The notes: generated by a model from the letters alone, not told the origin. Counted from the first letter of the stretch, positions 1-6,245 are shown. The stretch: DNA of 10,502 nt from an uncultured Maritalea sp. (GCA_913055925.1 CAJXLH010000069.1:1-10502); one strand, 5' to 3'. A program made the numbers and translations.

Positions 1-844
1 TATTGCTCCATCCTCGATCAACAAGAACGTAGTGGTTGATCTGCCAATTGTTGGCGATTGCGGCTATGTGCTCGAAGAGTTGGTTCGGATTTGGCGTTCA
101 CGTACTAATGAACCGCGCACCGAGGCGATTAAGCCTTGGATGAAGCAAATCGACCAATGGCGCGATGTAAAATCGCTTCGCTATGAGCCATCGAAAGAGG
201 TGATCAAACCGCAATATGCGATTGAGCGCCTTTATGAAATGACCAAAGAGCGTGATGTCTACATCACAACTGAGGTTGGCCAGCACCAGATGTGGGCTGC
301 GCAATATTTCCATTTTGACGAGCCAAACCGGTGGATGACATCTGGTGGCTTGGGCACAATGGGCTATGGCCTTCCGGCCGCTGTTGGCGTTCAAGCAGCG
401 CACCGCGATGCATTGGTGATCGATATTGCTGGCGAAGCCAGCGTTCAGATGACAATGCAGGAGATGTCGACAGCAGTTCAATATGGCTTGCCGATCAAGA
501 TCTTCATTTTGAATAATGAGTATATGGGCATGGTACGCCAGTGGCAGGAGTTGCTACATGGCGGTCGTTATTCCAACTCATATTCCGAAAGCTTGCCAGA
601 CTTTGTGAAGATGGCGGAGGCTTTTGGCGCACATGGGATTATGTGTGACGATCCGGCAGAGTTAGACGACAAAATCATGGAAATGATTGAGAGCGACAAG
701 CCGGTCTTGTTTGACTGCCGCGTGACCAAGGAAGAAAACTGCTTGCCGATGATCCCATCGGGCAAAGCGCACAACGAAATGATTTTGGCTGACACCGCTG
801 ATATCGGCAACATCATCGACGAAAAGGGGAAATCTCTTGTTTAA
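1..844 (+). CDS. ilvI: Acetolactate synthase large subunit, C-terminal half (5' end outside window)
   Basis: This is the catalytic subunit of acetohydroxyacid synthase, which condenses pyruvate with pyruvate or 2-oxobutyrate in the first common step of valine, leucine and isoleucine synthesis. The frame is open to the left edge, so about 280 residues (roughly half of a ~590-residue protein) are present: the end of the central domain and the whole thiamine-diphosphate-binding domain. Visible family signatures are MTSGGLGTMGYGLPAAVG, the ThDP motif region beginning at base 431, the NNEYMGMVRQWQE segment, and the C-terminal FDCRVTKEENCLPMIPSGKAHNEM. The ThDP/Mg motif reads GEAS where E. coli has GDGS, so the metal-binding Asp is replaced by Glu. 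The stop overlaps the start of ilvN, which argues for translational coupling of the two subunits. Family identity is very secure; the choice between the names ilvI and ilvB is arbitrary here. Confidence 0.96.
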   Translation, partial: IAPSSINKNVVVDLPIVGDCGYVLEELVRIWRSRTNEPRTEAIKPWMKQIDQWRDVKSLRYEPSKEVIKPQYAIERLYEMTKERDVYITTEVGQHQMWAAQYFHFDEPNRWMTSGGLGTMGYGLPAAVGVQAAHRDALVIDIAGEASVQMTMQEMSTAVQYGLPIKIFILNNEYMGMVRQWQELLHGGRYSNSYSESLPDFVKMAEAFGAHGIMCDDPAELDDKIMEMIESDKPVLFDCRVTKEENCLPMIPSGKAHNEMILADTADIGNIIDEKGKSLV

Positions 845-1370
845 GCCAAGTTGGGATTTAGAGCGCAGCCAATTGGTTGAGCGCCATACACTAACCGTTC
901 TTGTCGACAACGAGCCGGGTGTCCTTGCGCGGGTTGTTGGCTTGTTTTCGGCGCGAGGCTTCAACATCGAAAGCCTCACTGTCTCAGAAACAGAACATGA
1001 TCGTCACCGTTCGCGGATTACGATTGTAACCACCGCAACGCCAAAAGTTTTGGCGCAAATCAAGCTTCAACTTGAGCGTTTGGTGCCAGTGCACCGCGTG
1101 CATGATTTAACGGCTGAAGGCAACGCGCTGGAGCGCGAGTTGGCGTTGATCAAGGTTGCTGGCGTAGGCGAGAACCGCGTTGAAACCTTGCGTTTAGCCG
1201 AAGCATTCCGCGCCAATGTTGTTGATGCCTCGATCGAAAGCTTCGTGTTTGAAATCACTGGCCGACCAAATAAGGTTGAGCAGTTCATCACTTTGATGCA
1301 GCCGCTTGGTTTGGTTGAAGTTGTGCGCACGGGCCTTACCGCAATCTCGCGCGGCAAAGACGGCATGTAG
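837..1370 (+). CDS. ilvN: Acetolactate synthase small (regulatory) subunit
   Basis: This is the regulatory subunit of acetohydroxyacid synthase; it activates the large subunit and normally carries the valine feedback site. It has 177 residues, the usual length for this family. The N-terminal ACT domain (about residues 14-90) is recognisable from HTLTVLVDNEPGVLARVVGL and RGFNIESLTV. The C-terminal ALS_ss_C domain includes residues such as RAEAFRAN-like and EITGRPNKVEQFI. The TTG at 837 is chosen as start because AAGGGGA lies 6-7 bases upstream and the resulting N-terminus has normal length; no ATG lies in a better place. It overlaps ilvI by 8 bases (837-844) in another frame, so the two are certainly co-transcribed. 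In many alphaproteobacteria ilvC follows, but here a terminator comes 27 bases after the stop and the next gene is on the other strand. Confidence 0.95.
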   Translation: MFKPSWDLERSQLVERHTLTVLVDNEPGVLARVVGLFSARGFNIESLTVSETEHDRHRSRITIVTTATPKVLAQIKLQLERLVPVHRVHDLTAEGNALERELALIKVAGVGENRVETLRLAEAFRANVVDASIESFVFEITGRPNKVEQFITLMQPLGLVEVVRTGLTAISRGKDGM

Positions 1371-1396
1371 GCGTTTGATGCGCACCAAAGAGTTTG

Positions 1397-1422
1397 AAAG
1401 GCGGCCAATGGCCGCCTTTTTT
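1397..1422 (+). terminator. Rho-independent terminator of ilvI-ilvN
   Basis: A 10-base perfect stem, AAAGGCGGCC (1397-1406) with GGCCGCCTTT (1410-1419), surrounds the loop AAT and runs into six T residues (1417-1422). It sits 27 bases after the ilvN stop. On the minus strand the same hairpin lies just after the stop of the NmrA-like gene (1426) but is followed only by TTTC, so it may act weakly in that direction too. Confidence 0.93.
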
Positions 1423-1425
1423 GCG

Positions 1426-2319
1426 TTAAAGGCGCGGCCAACTTGCGATATGATCCTCAACTGTTGAAAGTTCAACGCCAAAGATCTTCTCAAGTTCTGA
1501 TGTGTCGATGTGGATTGCGCTTTTGTCCGCTGAAAGTAGGGACTTGTATAGTCCTGCAAGGCCAGTGCCGACCTCAGCATTTCCAAATAGCTGCCCGATA
1601 TGTGTTCCGAATTGATCAGGAGAAAGCGGATCGAACTTCACAGGCCGTCCGATCCATTTCGCGACAACCTCTGCCAATGCATCGCCATCAATTGGGTCTT
1701 TGGAAGCTATTTTGAAGTATTTACCCGCAAGGTCAGGGCGTTGTGTGGCGGCGACAGCGATCTTTGCCTGGTCGATATGCGACACGAACGGCACTTTGAA
1801 GTGCTTTGGCACCGGCGGATAGTCCAAAATGCCCTCGCTATGTAAGCGTGGCACAAATGGCGGGACAAACAAGTTCTCCAAATAGATCGCGGGTTGCAAG
1901 GTGATGACGTTTAGCCCGCTATTTGCAAATGCGGCAGCAACTGCGCTTGTGCCGTCAATCATAGGCGTGGAAGGAAAATCACTTCCGGCAGGCCCCGAGG
2001 TTGAGAAAACCAACAGCGGGAGATTGGTTTCGTGCGCGGCCTCGATGAAATTGCTCAACCAAATTGCTGGATGAGTTGGATCTGTTGGTACCGGCATATG
2101 GAAAAAGGCCGCGTCGACGCCATTTAGGGCGTCAGCGATTTGCGACTTTTCCAGAAGGTCTGCAGTTTTGTATGTGAGGTTTTCCTTTTTGTTTTGGGCG
2201 TTTGCTTTTTCGGCGTCGCGCACGATGGCGCGAACTTTTAAGCCTTGCGCAGCGGCAATTGTTGCGACTGGTGCGGCTTGCGCGGCATTGGCGTTGAACA
2301 CTGCAATTTGCTTGCTCAT
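1426..2319 (-). CDS. NmrA-like NAD(P)-binding oxidoreductase (atypical SDR) with altered glycine loop
   Basis: A 297-residue protein of the NmrA/atypical short-chain dehydrogenase group, which includes quinone oxidoreductase 2 (QorB/YtfG) and fungal NmrA. Supporting features are the N-terminal strand IAVFNANAAQ, the arginine-bearing strand LKVRAIVRDAEKA (NADPH-preferring members carry Arg here), the ADLLEKSQIADALNGVDAAFF segment typical of the family's third and fourth strands, and LLVFSTSGP further on. The odd point is the first loop: the usual GATGxxG dinucleotide-binding motif is replaced by NANAAQA, with no glycine, so cofactor binding is uncertain. The ATG at 2319 has GAGGAA five bases upstream. 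The gene is divergent from an HxlR regulator, which suggests regulation by that protein and a role in quinone or electrophile handling. Substrate is unknown; a non-enzymatic sensor role, as in NmrA, is possible. Confidence 0.82.
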   Translation of the reverse strand: MSKQIAVFNANAAQAAPVATIAAAQGLKVRAIVRDAEKANAQNKKENLTYKTADLLEKSQIADALNGVDAAFFHMPVPTDPTHPAIWLSNFIEAAHETNLPLLVFSTSGPAGSDFPSTPMIDGTSAVAAAFANSGLNVITLQPAIYLENLFVPPFVPRLHSEGILDYPPVPKHFKVPFVSHIDQAKIAVAATQRPDLAGKYFKIASKDPIDGDALAEVVAKWIGRPVKFDPLSPDQFGTHIGQLFGNAEVGTGLAGLYKSLLSADKSAIHIDTSELEKIFGVELSTVEDHIASWPRL

Positions 2320-2324
2320 AGTAG

Positions 2325-2330
2325 TTCCTC
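2325..2330 (-). promoter_or_regulatory. Ribosome binding site of the NmrA-like gene
   Basis: GAGGAA on the minus strand ends five bases before the ATG at 2319. It supports that start. Confidence 0.75.
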
Positions 2331-2341
2331 AATGTGTGTTG

Positions 2342-2356
2342 GTTACTTATAGGAAC
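2342..2356. promoter_or_regulatory. Candidate operator in the nmrA-like/hxlR divergent gap
   Basis: An imperfect inverted repeat, GTTAC-TTATA-GGAAC (arms match at four of five positions), lies about 23 bases upstream of the NmrA-like start. On the minus strand it covers TATAAG (2346-2351), a good -10 element for that gene. HxlR-family proteins bind short inverted repeats of this general type between themselves and a divergent target, so this is the best candidate site for the neighbouring regulator. This is inference from position and symmetry. Confidence 0.45.
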
Positions 2357-2372
2357 TGCTATATATATGCAG
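2356..2372. promoter_or_regulatory. CTGC-TATATATAT-GCAG inverted repeat, candidate operator or hxlR promoter core
   Basis: Perfect four-base arms (CTGC and GCAG) flank nine alternating T/A bases. TATATA at 2362-2367 lies 17 bases after TTGGTT (2339-2344), giving a weak candidate -35/-10 for the hxlR gene. It abuts the GTTAC/GGAAC repeat, so one regulator could control both directions. Confidence 0.4.
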
Positions 2373-2430
2373 CCTCACACACTGCGAAAGAACGCATTTG
2401 AAGATCAGGTAGGCACTTTGGAGTAACCGT

Positions 2431-2841
2431 ATGTCGGGTGAAACTGAGCAAGGGCAAAGCCTTTGCACCGAATATCAGAAATGGGAGCAGGCGGGTTATG
2501 AAGTGCCATGTGCTGTGCGCAGCACTTTGGACCGGCTTGGCGATAAATGGTCAGTATTGGTGGTGCTGCGGTTAGGTGCGGGGCCAGTGCGGTTTTTGGC
2601 TCTGTTGCGCACTGTTCAAGGCATTTCGCAGCGTATGCTTACAGTGACCTTGCGATCCCTTGAAAGGGACGGATTGGTCAACCGCAAAGTGTTTGATACG
2701 CGACCACCTTCGGTGGAGTATAGCCTCACCGAACGCGGAAAGACGCTGCTACACCCGATTAAAGTGCTGGTTGATTGGACGTACGAGCATGCAGATGAAA
2801 TCGAAAAATCTCATGCCGAATTCGACAAAAAACTCAGCTAG
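2431..2841 (+). CDS. HxlR-family winged-helix transcriptional regulator
   Basis: A 136-residue cytoplasmic DNA-binding protein of the HxlR (DUF24) family. The family core is clear: CAVRSTLDRLGDKWSVLVVLRL (residues 27-48), recognition-helix region ISQRMLTVTLRSLERDGLVNRKVF (65-88), then the wing PPSVEYSLTERGKTLL. Cys27 is at the position conserved in redox-sensing members such as YodB, HypR and QorR; Cys12 is an additional N-terminal cysteine. The ATG at 2431 has TTGGAG seven bases upstream. The gene is divergent from an NmrA-like oxidoreductase, the same arrangement as qorR-qor2 in Corynebacterium, so the likely job is redox- or quinone-responsive repression of that gene and of itself. The family is secure; the inducer is inferred. 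Its stop codon interlocks with that of the following convergent phosphatase gene. Confidence 0.9.
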   Translation: MSGETEQGQSLCTEYQKWEQAGYEVPCAVRSTLDRLGDKWSVLVVLRLGAGPVRFLALLRTVQGISQRMLTVTLRSLERDGLVNRKVFDTRPPSVEYSLTERGKTLLHPIKVLVDWTYEHADEIEKSHAEFDKKLS

Positions 2842-3419
2842 AATGTCCAACGCGTTTCTGTGCCGTTTTCCAACACATGCACGACGCCTTGCGGCTCGTC
2901 TAAAGCGATAGATTGTTTCTCGTTAAGGCCACAAATGATGCCGCGGATGACTTTGCCCAACTGACCGTGCGCGACCACAATTGATGGGCGTTTGAGGTCA
3001 TTTAGGAAGCTTTGCGCGCGGGCGTGAATCTGAGCGAAAGTCTCTCCGCCTGGTGCACCAAAGTACCACTCCAACCCAACTTTGCCTTCGAGGTGTTCTG
3101 GAAATTCTTGTTTGATTTCGTAAAGCGTCATACCGGCGATGTCGCCTAGTGCGATTTCCTTCAAACGATCATCCGGCGTTGGGTCAAACGCGAAGTATTT
3201 TTGCAGGCTTTCCGCTGTTTCCAGGGTGCGCCCCAAAGGGCTAACAAATTGGTCGTACCCTTCTGCCGTGCCCAAGTTTTCCTTCAAAATCTTACCCAGC
3301 GTTTCAGCTTGATTACGTCCCTTCGCTGTAAGCGGAGAATTCAAAATACCTTGGGCGCGCCCAGCAAGATTCCACTCGGTTTCGCCGTGGCGCATAAAGA
3401 TGATTTTTGGGTAACTCAT
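2838..3419 (-). CDS. Histidine phosphatase family protein (phosphoglycerate-mutase-like)
   Basis: A 193-residue branch-1 histidine phosphatase. The catalytic RHGETEWN motif is at residues 10-17, with His11 the nucleophile that becomes phosphorylated; SPLGRTLETAE (60-70) supplies the second arginine, Glu88 in LKEIALGD is the likely proton donor, and VVAHGQLGK (148-156) carries the second histidine, His151. All catalytic residues are therefore present. Relatives include GpmB, PhoE and CobC; there is no cobalamin gene nearby, and the substrate cannot be told from sequence. The ATG at 3419 gives a start just before the catalytic strand, as is normal; AAGAG lies 6-7 bases upstream as a modest ribosome site. 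It converges on hxlR with a four-base overlap, CTAG. Confidence 0.9.
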   Translation of the reverse strand: MSYPKIIFMRHGETEWNLAGRAQGILNSPLTAKGRNQAETLGKILKENLGTAEGYDQFVSPLGRTLETAESLQKYFAFDPTPDDRLKEIALGDIAGMTLYEIKQEFPEHLEGKVGLEWYFGAPGGETFAQIHARAQSFLNDLKRPSIVVAHGQLGKVIRGIICGLNEKQSIALDEPQGVVHVLENGTETRWTF

Positions 3420-3579
3420 AGAACACTCTTGGGGGGATTAGCAGGCAGGTGCGTGTCTTATGGACCAATGCGCGCGATTTGTCATCCTTTGGTCGTTAAG
3501 GTGAGATAGGTGGTTGTCAGTTCGCGCCATTTCCCGTAACCCTTTGGGCAATCATTTCTTATGGTGTGGGGAGATTAGG
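3420..3579. other. Intergenic gap, divergent phosphatase/pdxJ
   Basis: This 160-base gap must hold the promoters of the phosphatase (-) and pdxJ (+). TTGTCA occurs at 3480 and again at 3514, but neither is followed by a convincing -10 at the right distance. I see no hairpin terminator or RNA gene. The pdxJ ribosome site GGGGAG is at 3568-3573. Confidence 0.5.
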
Positions 3580-4326
3580 ATGACCGCACTCTCAGTAAAT
3601 TTGAATAAAGTGGCGCTCTTGCGCAATCAGCGTGATTTGCCTTGGCCAAGCGTTGTCGGTATGGCGCGCGTGGTGCTGGACGCTGGTGCGGACGGTGTGA
3701 CCGTTCATCCGCGGCCCGACGAGCGGCATATTCGTCGTTCTGATGTCTATGATTTAGCGGCGTTGGTACGAGACGAATATCCGGACAAAGAGTTCAACAT
3801 TGAAGGCTATCCGGATGATGCGTTTGTGGATTTGGTACTCGAGAATGCGCCGCATCAAGTGACGTTTGTGCCAGATGACCCAAACCAAGCAACGTCTGAT
3901 CACGGTTGGGAAGTGGCTAAGTCACACAATATTCTTGCCGACCCTATTCGCCAAATGCGTGATGCAGGCATTCGCGTTTCATTGTTTATCGATGAAGACC
4001 CAAACGTGCCGCCGGACGCAGCTGAAATCGGTGCGGATCGTGTGGAGATTTACACCGGCCCATATGGCGGCACCTTCGGCACACCCGAAGGCGACCACCA
4101 TTTGCAACGCATGCAAGTCACTTCCCGCGCGGCGTCTGCTGCCGGATTGGTGATCAATGCAGGGCATGATTTGACGCTAGAGAATTTGTCAGCTTTTGTT
4201 GAGCATGTGCCAAATGTTGCCGAAGTTTCTATAGGGCATGGCATAACGGCGGATGCTTTGTTGATGGGTTTTGCGGAAGCCGTGCGGCAATATCAGAAGG
4301 CTCTTGGCAAAGATCTGTCAGAATAG
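3580..4326 (+). CDS. pdxJ: Pyridoxine 5'-phosphate synthase
   Basis: PdxJ joins 3-amino-2-oxopropyl phosphate with 1-deoxy-D-xylulose 5-phosphate to form pyridoxine 5'-phosphate in the DXP-dependent vitamin B6 pathway; it is a cytoplasmic TIM barrel that forms octamers. With the start at 3580 the protein has 248 residues (E. coli 243). Catalytic residues are present: His43 in TVHPRPDERHI, Glu75 in FNIEGYP, and His196 in NAGHDLT; phosphate-loop segments YTGPYGG and VSIGHGITADAL are intact. The N-terminus SVNLNKVALLRN and the ATSDHGW segment are typical of the alphaproteobacterial form. The frame opens further upstream from a TTG at 3514, but the ATG at 3580 has GGGGAG six bases before it and matches the family N-terminus. 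No acpS or lepB follows, unlike in enterobacteria; the next gene converges and overlaps by nine bases. Confidence 0.96.
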   Translation: MTALSVNLNKVALLRNQRDLPWPSVVGMARVVLDAGADGVTVHPRPDERHIRRSDVYDLAALVRDEYPDKEFNIEGYPDDAFVDLVLENAPHQVTFVPDDPNQATSDHGWEVAKSHNILADPIRQMRDAGIRVSLFIDEDPNVPPDAAEIGADRVEIYTGPYGGTFGTPEGDHHLQRMQVTSRAASAAGLVINAGHDLTLENLSAFVEHVPNVAEVSIGHGITADALLMGFAEAVRQYQKALGKDLSE

Positions 4327-4827
4327 ATCGAACTGAACGTTCTTCGCTTTTTCGAGTTGTAGCAAAAGCTGTTTCTTTTCAACGCCACCGGTGAAGCCGC
4401 CGATATGATGTTTGGCGGCGATCACACGGTGACAAGGCACAATAATCGGGATTGGATTTTGGCCGTTGGCATTGCCAACCGCCTGTGCGCCCTCAGGTTG
4501 CCCGATCCGTTTTGCGAGCTCGCCATAGGTGATCACCTCGCCGAAGGGTATGCGTAAGAGCTCATTCCAGACTTTCAGATTGAATTCCGAACCACGCAAA
4601 TCGAGCGGAAAGTCGAAGTCATCCCGTTCACCGGCAAAGTAAGCGCGAAGCTGTTCGGTTTCTTTTGAAAAACGTTGATCGTCGCGCTTCCAGCTCGCAG
4701 GGACCGCAATCGGCTTTTCATTCTTTGGAAATCTCAAATAGACAAGCGAGTTTTGCGTGCCAGCAAGGGTTAGCGGACCTAAGGGGCTATCCGTGGTTGT
4801 ATAGATTAAGTCCGCGATCAAACTCAT
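4318..4827 (-). CDS. ogt: Methylated-DNA--protein-cysteine S-methyltransferase
   Basis: A 169-residue suicide repair protein that takes the alkyl group from O6-alkylguanine (and O4-alkylthymine) in DNA onto its own cysteine. The active site IIVPCHRVIA places the acceptor at Cys132; the helix-turn-helix region runs about residues 85-120 (KVWNELLRIPFGEVITYGELAKRIG), with Tyr101 at the base-flipping tyrosine position. GGFTGGVEKKQLLLQLE is the usual C-terminus. At the arginine-finger position (Arg128 in human MGMT, motif RAVG) the protein has Gln115 (QAVG). The frame extends 17 codons upstream, but the ATG at 4827 gives the normal N-terminus and forms an ATGA overlap with the stop of the VOC gene, so the two genes are one operon with coupled translation. 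There is no Ada N-terminal domain. It overlaps pdxJ by nine bases at its end. Confidence 0.94.
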   Translation of the reverse strand: MSLIADLIYTTTDSPLGPLTLAGTQNSLVYLRFPKNEKPIAVPASWKRDDQRFSKETEQLRAYFAGERDDFDFPLDLRGSEFNLKVWNELLRIPFGEVITYGELAKRIGQPEGAQAVGNANGQNPIPIIVPCHRVIAAKHHIGGFTGGVEKKQLLLQLEKAKNVQFDLF

Positions 4828-5213
4828 TTCTCTTCTGTTTCTCTGTCGATGCCCGCCGGCTCCCAGAGTTCGATGCAATTGCCTTCTGGATCGAACAATT
4901 GTGCAAACCGGCCATTAGGTTCCGGTTCTGGTTGAACCGTGACGTCGATTCCTGCTTTGCGTAATTGTTCGACCATTTTGTCCATGTTGGCGACCCGAAA
5001 ATTCAGCATGAACTGCTTTTCTGGGTTTTTGAAATAGTCTGTGTCGTCGTCAAATGGCTGAAACACGGTTGTGCCGCCGTTCGGGCGCCAGCCAACAACG
5101 CCATATTCGTCTGGCGTTTTGCCGACGCCGAGATTTTGTTCATACCAATCCGCGAGCATTTTGGGGTCTTTTGCGCGGAAGAATATGCCGCCGATGCCTG
5201 TCACTTTTTCCAT
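4824..5213 (-). CDS. VOC-fold (glyoxalase/bleomycin-resistance-like) protein
   Basis: A 129-residue single-domain vicinal-oxygen-chelate protein. Two beta-alpha-beta-beta-beta modules are visible: GIGGIFFRAKDPKMLADWYEQNLGV (7-30) and FMLNFRVANMDKMVEQLRKAGIDV (68-91), ending in the family signature GRFAQLFDPEGNCIELWEP (101-119). Glu115 fits the usual C-terminal metal ligand, but the first strand has no histidine at the usual ligand position, so it is not a classical glyoxalase I and any activity is unknown. The ATG at 5213 is preceded by GGGAGG at good spacing. It is the first gene of a two-gene operon with ogt. The link to alkylation repair could mean removal of a reactive small molecule, but this is only suggested by position. 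Confidence 0.87.
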   Translation of the reverse strand: MEKVTGIGGIFFRAKDPKMLADWYEQNLGVGKTPDEYGVVGWRPNGGTTVFQPFDDDTDYFKNPEKQFMLNFRVANMDKMVEQLRKAGIDVTVQPEPEPNGRFAQLFDPEGNCIELWEPAGIDRETEEK

Positions 5214-5245
5214 TCGTCCCTCCCGAACGCATTCACGAAAATCGC

Positions 5246-5259
5246 TTGATTAAGATCAA
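5246..5259. promoter_or_regulatory. FNR/FixK/Anr-type operator
   Basis: TTGAT-TAAG-ATCAA is a perfect match to the consensus TTGATNNNNATCAA bound by FNR, FixK and related Crp-family oxygen regulators. Its centre is 78 bases before the universal stress protein start. GATAAT at 5285-5290 is a good -10, which puts the box roughly 41-45 bases before the expected transcription start, the usual activating position. The box also lies about 40 bases upstream of the divergent VOC-ogt start. Confidence 0.82.
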
Positions 5260-5284
5260 AGCAAACCTGGGTGTGAAAATGCAA

Positions 5285-5290
5285 GATAAT
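5285..5290 (+). promoter_or_regulatory. Candidate -10 element of the universal stress protein gene
   Basis: GATAAT matches TATAAT at five of six positions. There is no clear -35 upstream, as expected for a promoter whose activator box (5246-5259) replaces it. Confidence 0.5.
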
Positions 5291-5330
5291 TGCGGACGGG
5301 CACTGGGTTTAACTCTGAGGAGAGACAGAT

Positions 5331-6164
5331 ATGATCAAAGATATCCTTGTATACCTTGATGGGACTAAAGAAGACGATGTTCGTTTGTCTTACGCTGTTC
5401 CTATTGCGCAGCGCCATGATGCGTTTTTGACCGGATTGCTCTGCGTCGAGGTGCCGGATGTCGTGAGTGCAGGGGAAGGTGTTTTTTCTGTAGGCAAAGT
5501 TGCCGCAGAATTGCAGGCCCAAGCAGATGAGCACGGGGACCAAGCCGAGAAAGAGCTGAGAGCGAAGTTCGATAAGCTAGAAATTCGATCCGAGCTTCGT
5601 CGCATTGACACGGTAGGCGCATCTCTTGGTGCAGCGATTTCAGATGAAGCGCGTGTCGCAGACCTGTTTATCGCCACACGGCCATATGGCCACTACACAG
5701 AAACACCTGAACTGCTAGAGAAGATTCTCTTTAGCTCTGGTCGTTCCTGTTTGTTTGTGCCGCCAGCTATTCCGGCGCGTGAGCCGTTCACAGATATTGT
5801 TGTGGGTTGGCGCAACTCTCGCGAAACTGCACGAGCAGTGGCAGATTCTATTCCGATCCTGCAAAAGGCCAACAAGGTCACGCTGACAATGGTGCATGAA
5901 GGCGATTCCACGGAAGAGCTACGAATTGAGCCAGGTGCAGATATGGCCCGCCATCTGGATCGCCACGGCGTGAATGTAGAGCTGCGCAACCTAACTGGTT
6001 GGGACAATCCGGGCGAAGCGTTGTTAAACGAAGTCGAGCGCACCGGCGCGAATATGATCGTGATTGGTGGCTATGGTCACTCCCGTTTCCGCGAATGGAT
6101 TTTGGGTGGCGTAACACGCGACATTCTGACAAAGGCCGAGGTGCCGGTCTTGATGGCACACTGA
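5331..6164 (+). CDS. Tandem-domain universal stress protein (UspA family)
   Basis: A 277-residue cytoplasmic protein of two Usp domains. Domain 1 (about 1-145) starts with MIKDILVYLDGT and ends ATRPYGHYTETPELLEKI, with no clear nucleotide motif. Domain 2 (about 152-277) starts FTDIVVGWRNSRETARAV and ends with the nucleotide-binding loop IGGYGHSRFREWILGGVT, which fits G-2x-G-9x-G, although a Gly stands where many ATP-binding members have Ser or Thr. VPVLMAH is a standard Usp C-terminus. Such tandem proteins in rhizobia and pseudomonads are often induced by low oxygen. The ATG at 5331 has GAGGAG about nine bases upstream. The perfect FNR/FixK box upstream supports control by oxygen. The gene is monocistronic, with a terminator after it. 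Biochemical role is not known. Confidence 0.93.
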   Translation: MIKDILVYLDGTKEDDVRLSYAVPIAQRHDAFLTGLLCVEVPDVVSAGEGVFSVGKVAAELQAQADEHGDQAEKELRAKFDKLEIRSELRRIDTVGASLGAAISDEARVADLFIATRPYGHYTETPELLEKILFSSGRSCLFVPPAIPAREPFTDIVVGWRNSRETARAVADSIPILQKANKVTLTMVHEGDSTEELRIEPGADMARHLDRHGVNVELRNLTGWDNPGEALLNEVERTGANMIVIGGYGHSRFREWILGGVTRDILTKAEVPVLMAH

Positions 6165-6204
6165 TATTTCCTCCTGAAAGAATTTCCTTCCGACAGGATA
6201 ACTT

Positions 6205-6232
6205 GGGGCTGGCAGTTGCCAACCCCTTTTTT
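6205..6232 (+). terminator. Rho-independent terminator of the universal stress protein gene
   Basis: GGGG-C-TGGC pairs with GCCA-A-CCCC around a short AGTT loop, with one C/A mismatch, and is followed by six T residues (6227-6232). It is 40 bases after the stop at 6164. Confidence 0.88.
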
Positions 6233-6245
6233 GTCGAACGAGTGT

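Noticed and set aside
98..481. 127-codon open frame on the minus strand within ilvI
   Set aside because: It is a shadow of a highly conserved coding region, with no ribosome site and unlike any known protein.
3201..3509. 102-codon open frame on the plus strand across the phosphatase start
   Set aside because: Most of it is antisense to a clear histidine phosphatase gene; the translated sequence shows no recognisable domain.
3514..3579. N-terminal extension of pdxJ from TTG
   Set aside because: The added 22 residues do not match the family and the ATG at 3580 has a strong ribosome site and the normal N-terminus.
4828..4878. 17-residue N-terminal extension of ogt
   Set aside because: It lies inside the VOC coding region, is arginine/glycine-rich without family match, and the ATGA overlap at 4824-4827 explains the real start.
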